A DNA stretch of 7,048 nt from the NCBI GenBank assembly GCA_937901485.1, contig CALGTT010000092.1, positions 1 through 7,048 on the forward strand. Direction: 5' to 3'. How positions within the stretch are numbered: position 1 is the stretch's first letter; every line of letters starts with the position of its first letter. Source of the stretch: an uncultured Ruminococcus sp. Lineage in GTDB: Bacteria > Bacillota > Clostridia > Oscillospirales > Ruminococcaceae. This document shows, piece after piece, positions 3,898-7,048 of the stretch. The notes beneath the pieces were generated by a model. That model was given only the letters and a program-made list of their open reading frames with translations. It did not search any database and was not told the DNA's origin. The position numbers and the translations under genes are program-made.

Positions 3898-6396
3898 ATG
3901 GCACAGCCTTTGATAGAAACATCGAACCGAAAAGCGCGATCCTATGAAAATAATCTGCTGATCACCTATGATTGCCGGACAGGGGAATTCCGCTATCCCT
4001 CCTTTTACACCGGCAGAAGATCGGAAAGCCGTCCGATCTGGCAGCTGCTGCTTGACGATGGCTTTGCTACGGAGCAGACAGCGGCGCATATCAAAGCAAA
4101 GGTGGAGGAGCTTGCTGCCTGCGAAACGCCTCAGGTATTTTATACAGAATATTACCTGCGCAATCTGGAACTTGGCTGCCGCTGGAATCGTGTTGGCTTC
4201 ATCCTCCCCGTCCCCGGCGAGATTCTCAGCATTACCTTCACCGATATTCAGCAGGAAATCACAGCACGCCTGTGTCTGGAGCAAAAGGCAGAATTTGATG
4301 AGCTGACAGGTCTGCGCAACCATCGTTCCTTCTGCCGCAAGGTCGATGAGATCCTGCAAAAGCATCCGGAAGCGGTCGCGGCAGGCGGTTATGCCATGCT
4401 CTATTTTGATGTGATCCGTTTCAAGGCGATCAATGACCGTTTCGGTCTGGAGGAAGGTGACAAGCTGCTCTGCCACATTGCCGGCAGCATCCTTTCCCTG
4501 CTTGGCGAGGAGGATCTGAGCTGCCGCATCGGTTCTGACCGCTTTGCAATGTTCGTGGCGATCAATGGGTTTCAGCCGGAAAGTCTGATCCCCCGATTGC
4601 TTTCCAAAATCGACGAATATGGTCTGCCGGTGGAAATCACCCTGAATGCGGGCATTTATGTGACAAACAGCGATCCGGTCAAGCCCGGCAGAATGATCGA
4701 CTGTGCAATTCTGGCACAGTCCTCCATCAAGGGCAGCTATACAACTTTGCACCATTACTATAACGAAGCACTCCGCAATGAAATGCTGACGGAGCATGAG
4801 ATCGTCGGCATGATGGCGGCTGCACTTTCAGAGTCGCATTATGTTGTCCATTTCCAGCCGCAGTACAACCATTCCACCGGAATGCTCATCGGCGCAGAGG
4901 CTCTCGTCCGCTGGAATCATCCCGAACGCGGTCTGATCTCGCCGGGACTCTTCATCCCGATCTTTGAAAAGAACGGGTTTATCACAAAGCTCGACTTCTA
5001 TGTGTTCCGGAATGTCTGCCGCTTTATCAAAAAATGCAGGGATGGACATCTTCCGCTGATCCCTGTTTCTGTCAATTTCTCCCGTAAGGATATTTTCCAG
5101 CCGGATTTTGTCGATCTGCTGGAAATGATCCGCACAGAATACGATATTCCGGTCAAGTACATCCGACTGGAGATCACAGAAACTGCCATTGCCGGTGATG
5201 CCAACCGCACCAACGAGGTCATTCAGAAGCTTCACAATCACGGCTATATTGTGGAAATGGATGACTTTGGCAGCGGCTACTCCTCCCTCAATGTCCTCAA
5301 GGATATCGAAATGGACATTGTCAAGATGGATATGAATTTCCTCTCCAAGGAGAAGCGCAGCAGCCGCGGCGGCATGATCCTCAGCTCCGTCATCCGCATG
5401 GCAAAGTGGCTGAATGTGCCCGTGATCGTTGAGGGCGTAGAAACGGTGGAGCAGGCAGATTTCCTGCGCAGCATCGGCTGCAGCTGTGTACAGGGCTATC
5501 TGTACTCGAAGCCGCTGTCGGAGGAGAATTACGAAGCCCTCCTGCGCAATTCAGCAGGCGGCGGAGAGATCCCCAAAACCAATCTGATCGAAACGCTCAA
5601 CACCCATGATTTCTGGAATCCGCAGTCATTGGAAACCCTTATTTTCAGCAATTATGTGGGCGGTGCAGCGATCTTCGACTACCATGACGGCAAGGCTGAG
5701 CTTCTGCGTGTGAACAAAAAGTATCTGCGGGAGCTTGGCATGAACCTTTCTGAAAAGGAGCTGATCGAGTCAGATCCGTTTGCTGTGTTCGATACTGAAA
5801 ACCAGAAGACCTACGAAGCGATGCTTGTGCGTGCAATTGAAACCGGAGAGGAGCAGGAATGCGAGACATGGCGCAGGCTGTTTTCCATCTGCTGCGGCAC
5901 TGAAACCATCTGCATCCACAGTACCGTACAGCTGCTTGGAAGGAGTGATCAGAGCTTTCTTTTCTATGCTACGATCCGCAATGTAACCGCAGAAAAGAAC
6001 ATGCACGCTGCCATGCTTGAAAATGAACGGCGTTTCCGTACAGCAAGTGAGCAGATCAATATTTACTATTGGGAGTACAATATTTCCACCAGCGAGATGC
6101 GTCCCTGTTTCCGCTGTATGCGTGATCTTGCACTGCCGCCGCTGCTGACCAATTATCCGGAGTCTGCGATCGAACGCGGTATTTTTCCGCCGGAGGTGGC
6201 AGATATGTACCGCGACTGGCACAGACAGCTTGCAAACGGCGTTCCGAAGCTGGAGGCAATCATTCCACTGACACCGGACAGAGTGCCGTTCCGCGTCAGG
6301 TACACGACTGAATTCGATGAAAACGGCAATCCCGTCAAGGCTTATGGCTCTGCGGCATTGGTGGTCGATCATCCTGTGATGGAACATGTACAATAA
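3898..6396 (+). CDS. c-di-GMP phosphodiesterase: PAS-like, degenerate GGDEF, EAL, two C-terminal PAS-like domains
   Basis: Predicted soluble 832-residue signalling enzyme that should hydrolyse cyclic di-GMP. Residues about 1-127 are PAS-like. The GGDEF domain runs from FDELTGLRNHRSF (133-145), but its signature is GSDRF (212-216), one of the paired metal-binding acids is lost (FDVIRFK, D171 kept) and no RxxD inhibitory site is seen, so cyclase activity is unlikely. The EAL domain (about 300-550) keeps all expected catalytic residues: E334 of EAL, N393, E425, D455/D456 of DDFGSGYS, K476, E512/E515 of EGVE and Q532. Two PAS-like domains follow at about 580-700 and 710-825, an unusual order because sensors usually precede the catalytic part. 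No membrane segment is seen. The ATG at 3898 is chosen because AAGGAG (3884-3889) lies eight bases before it; an in-frame GTG at 3889 overlaps that site. It is monocistronic, with its own promoter and terminator. Confidence 0.92.
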   Translation: MAQPLIETSNRKARSYENNLLITYDCRTGEFRYPSFYTGRRSESRPIWQLLLDDGFATEQTAAHIKAKVEELAACETPQVFYTEYYLRNLELGCRWNRVGFILPVPGEILSITFTDIQQEITARLCLEQKAEFDELTGLRNHRSFCRKVDEILQKHPEAVAAGGYAMLYFDVIRFKAINDRFGLEEGDKLLCHIAGSILSLLGEEDLSCRIGSDRFAMFVAINGFQPESLIPRLLSKIDEYGLPVEITLNAGIYVTNSDPVKPGRMIDCAILAQSSIKGSYTTLHHYYNEALRNEMLTEHEIVGMMAAALSESHYVVHFQPQYNHSTGMLIGAEALVRWNHPERGLISPGLFIPIFEKNGFITKLDFYVFRNVCRFIKKCRDGHLPLIPVSVNFSRKDIFQPDFVDLLEMIRTEYDIPVKYIRLEITETAIAGDANRTNEVIQKLHNHGYIVEMDDFGSGYSSLNVLKDIEMDIVKMDMNFLSKEKRSSRGGMILSSVIRMAKWLNVPVIVEGVETVEQADFLRSIGCSCVQGYLYSKPLSEENYEALLRNSAGGGEIPKTNLIETLNTHDFWNPQSLETLIFSNYVGGAAIFDYHDGKAELLRVNKKYLRELGMNLSEKELIESDPFAVFDTENQKTYEAMLVRAIETGEEQECETWRRLFSICCGTETICIHSTVQLLGRSDQSFLFYATIRNVTAEKNMHAAMLENERRFRTASEQINIYYWEYNISTSEMRPCFRCMRDLALPPLLTNYPESAIERGIFPPEVADMYRDWHRQLANGVPKLEAIIPLTPDRVPFRVRYTTEFDENGNPVKAYGSAALVVDHPVMEHVQ

Positions 6397-6397
6397 T

Positions 6398-6442
6398 AAC
6401 AGCCTCCGCACGGAGCAGTGTATTCCGTGCGGAGGCTGTTTT
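6398..6442 (+). terminator. Rho-independent terminator of the GGDEF/EAL gene
   Basis: Immediately after the stop codon, 6398-6414 pairs perfectly over 17 bases with 6424-6440 (GC-rich core GCCTCCGCACGG) around a nine-base loop, followed by TTTTCTCT. This is a very stable hairpin with a moderate U-tract. The remnant gene beyond it is convergent, so the hairpin may also stop transcription from the right. Confidence 0.92.
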
Positions 6443-6516
6443 CTCTGTTGATAGGATCGGTATTTCAAGATCAAGGATTGCAGGAGCAGCTGACGTTAGT
6501 TCAGAAGCAAATATTT

Positions 6517-6936
6517 TCAGCCTACAAGCATTTCATAGGTGATACCATACTTTTCAGCAATATCCTTCGCATAAGACATTCCCTCCGGACGGGAAAGCTC
6601 CACTTTAAATGAACGCTTGCTGCCATTGTTTTTCATGACAAGGGATGCTGCCCTGACACCGCAGCTGTCCTTGTTGATCTCCTCCACATCCGCCGCAAGC
6701 TTATGCATATGTGTATTGTAAATGGTTCTCACCTGTTTTTTCAAAAGCGCGCGCACAGAATCCTTTGCAATATAGAATCCCTCCTCAAAGGAAGTGGTCG
6801 AAAAGGTTTCATTGAGCAGAAGAAGGCTGTCTTTCGTGCAGCCGAAATATACGCGTCTGCCAGCGAGGGTTACCCCGCTTTCTAACCTGACAATAGCCAT
6901 GACGCTCTGCGCAGCAAGCGTCATGCGGTACATCAA
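6517..6936 (-). pseudogene. C-terminal remnant of a MutS-family ATPase
   Basis: The 139-residue open frame ends in a clear MutS-family C-terminal ATPase half: DSLLLLNETFSTTSFEEG (36-53) at the Walker B/signature position, TIYNTHMHKLA (71-81) as the conserved Thr-His switch motif, and SRPEGMSYAKDIAEKYGI (115-132) as the closing motif. MutS-type ATPases need an upstream Walker A loop (GxxxxGKS/T) and long DNA-binding or lever regions; none is present. Recognisable similarity fades before about residue 34 (near 6837), and a stop codon interrupts the frame shortly upstream of 6936. The only start codons are a TTG at 6936 and an ATG at 6933, without a good ribosome-binding site. It is most simply a gene that lost its 5' part. 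Residues 1-33 look unrelated and come from the hairpin-rich segment upstream. A short expressed protein is possible but could not bind ATP normally. Confidence 0.72.
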
Positions 6937-6996
6937 GCCTGATCGCGAAACCTAAACTTTCCATAACAGAAAAGCTTTCAAACGCGTCTGCCGGCG
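6851..6996 (+). repeat. Direct repeats bounding a foreign-looking segment next to the MutS remnant
   Basis: ACGCGTCTGCCAGCG (6851-6865) and ACGCGTCTGCCGGCG (6982-6996) match at 14 of 15 bases and are 131 bases apart. They enclose a segment with no similarity I recognise and a nine-base inverted repeat. The first copy lies next to the point where MutS similarity begins. They may be part of a dispersed repeat or small insertion, or mark a recombination junction. No target-site duplication or terminal inverted repeat was found. Confidence 0.4.
6898..6925. repeat. Inverted repeat with a palindromic loop
   Basis: CATGACGCT (6898-6906) is the perfect reverse complement of AGCGTCATG (6917-6925), separated by ten bases that contain the palindrome TGCGCA (6908-6913). 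No T-run follows on either strand, so it is not a terminator. It resembles the core of a REP- or MITE-like element and lies between the direct repeats. Confidence 0.55.
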
Positions 6997-7010
6997 CGGG
7001 CTCCGCGCCG
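6992..7010. repeat. GC-only hairpin
   Basis: CGGCGCGG (6992-6999) pairs with CCGCGCCG (7003-7010) around the three-base loop GCT. Every pair is G-C, unlike the A/T-richer intergenic DNA elsewhere in the window. It lies right after the minus-strand terminator at 7013-7045 in the direction of that transcript and overlaps the second direct repeat. Confidence 0.55.
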
Positions 7011-7012
7011 CG

Positions 7013-7045
7013 AAAAAGAAAGCTCCCGATCACTCGGAAGCTTTC
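7013..7045 (-). terminator. Rho-independent terminator of an off-window minus-strand gene
   Basis: On the minus strand, 7045-7034 pairs with 7029-7018 over 12 positions with one mismatch (GAAAGCTtCCGA against TCGGgAGCTTTC) and a four-base loop. A T5 run (7017-7013) follows. It implies a gene ending just right of the window and transcribed leftward, and shows that the MutS remnant has no room for its missing 5' part before this terminator. Confidence 0.82.
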
Positions 7046-7048
7046 ATA

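Noticed and set aside
3850..4797. Minus-strand open frame of 315 codons opposite the GGDEF domain
   Set aside because: Shadow of the plus-strand gene, whose GGDEF and EAL motifs are unmistakable; the sequence is Cys/His/Gln-rich as expected for antisense frames.
6809..7033. Minus-strand 74-codon frame as the missing 5' part of the MutS remnant by frameshift
   Set aside because: Its sequence shows no Walker A or other MutS motif, and it begins inside the terminator of the off-window gene.

Overview
This 7,048-base window is bacterial and looks like the chromosome of a low-to-mid GC Bacillota. The class is probably Clostridia, and the Ruminococcaceae/Oscillospiraceae are a plausible home. The case rests on a sporulation master regulator (Spo0A), strong AGGAGG ribosome-binding sites before nearly every gene, consensus sigma-A promoters, and a Bacillus-type sdpR/sdpI pair. 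Family placement is inference; no rRNA or phylogenetic marker search was possible.

Layout from left to right. (1) 1-404, minus: 5' part of argG (argininosuccinate synthase), running off the left edge. (2) 405-887: a 483-base divergent intergenic region with a perfect-consensus argG promoter, a cluster of ARG-box-like palindromes, and sites resembling Spo0A boxes (0A boxes) on the spo0A side. (3) 888-1649, plus: spo0A with intact receiver and DNA-binding residues, closed by a long hairpin terminator. (4) 1766-3537, minus: a translationally coupled three-gene operon, in transcription order a YhfC-family intramembrane protease, an ArsR/SdpR-type repressor and an SdpI-type membrane immunity protein. 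Its consensus promoter is bracketed by two near-identical palindromic operators. (5) 3898-6396, plus: an 832-residue c-di-GMP enzyme with a PAS-like N-terminus, a degenerate GGDEF domain (GSDRF), a complete EAL phosphodiesterase domain, and two PAS-like domains after the EAL, followed by a strong terminator. (6) 6517-6936, minus: the C-terminal remnant of a MutS-family ATPase lacking its Walker A half, joined to a hairpin-rich segment of unrelated appearance. (7) 7013-7045: a minus-strand terminator belonging to a gene beyond the right edge.

Functionally, argG is arginine biosynthesis and is probably ArgR-controlled. spo0A probably autoregulates through 0A boxes. The yhfC-sdpR-sdpI operon reads as a self-contained sense-and-protect module against a membrane-active peptide, with no toxin gene in view. 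The EAL protein should hydrolyse c-di-GMP in response to ligands sensed by its PAS-like domains. The most interesting item is the protease-SdpR-SdpI operon with its operator architecture; next are the helically phased ARG boxes and the junction at the MutS remnant.
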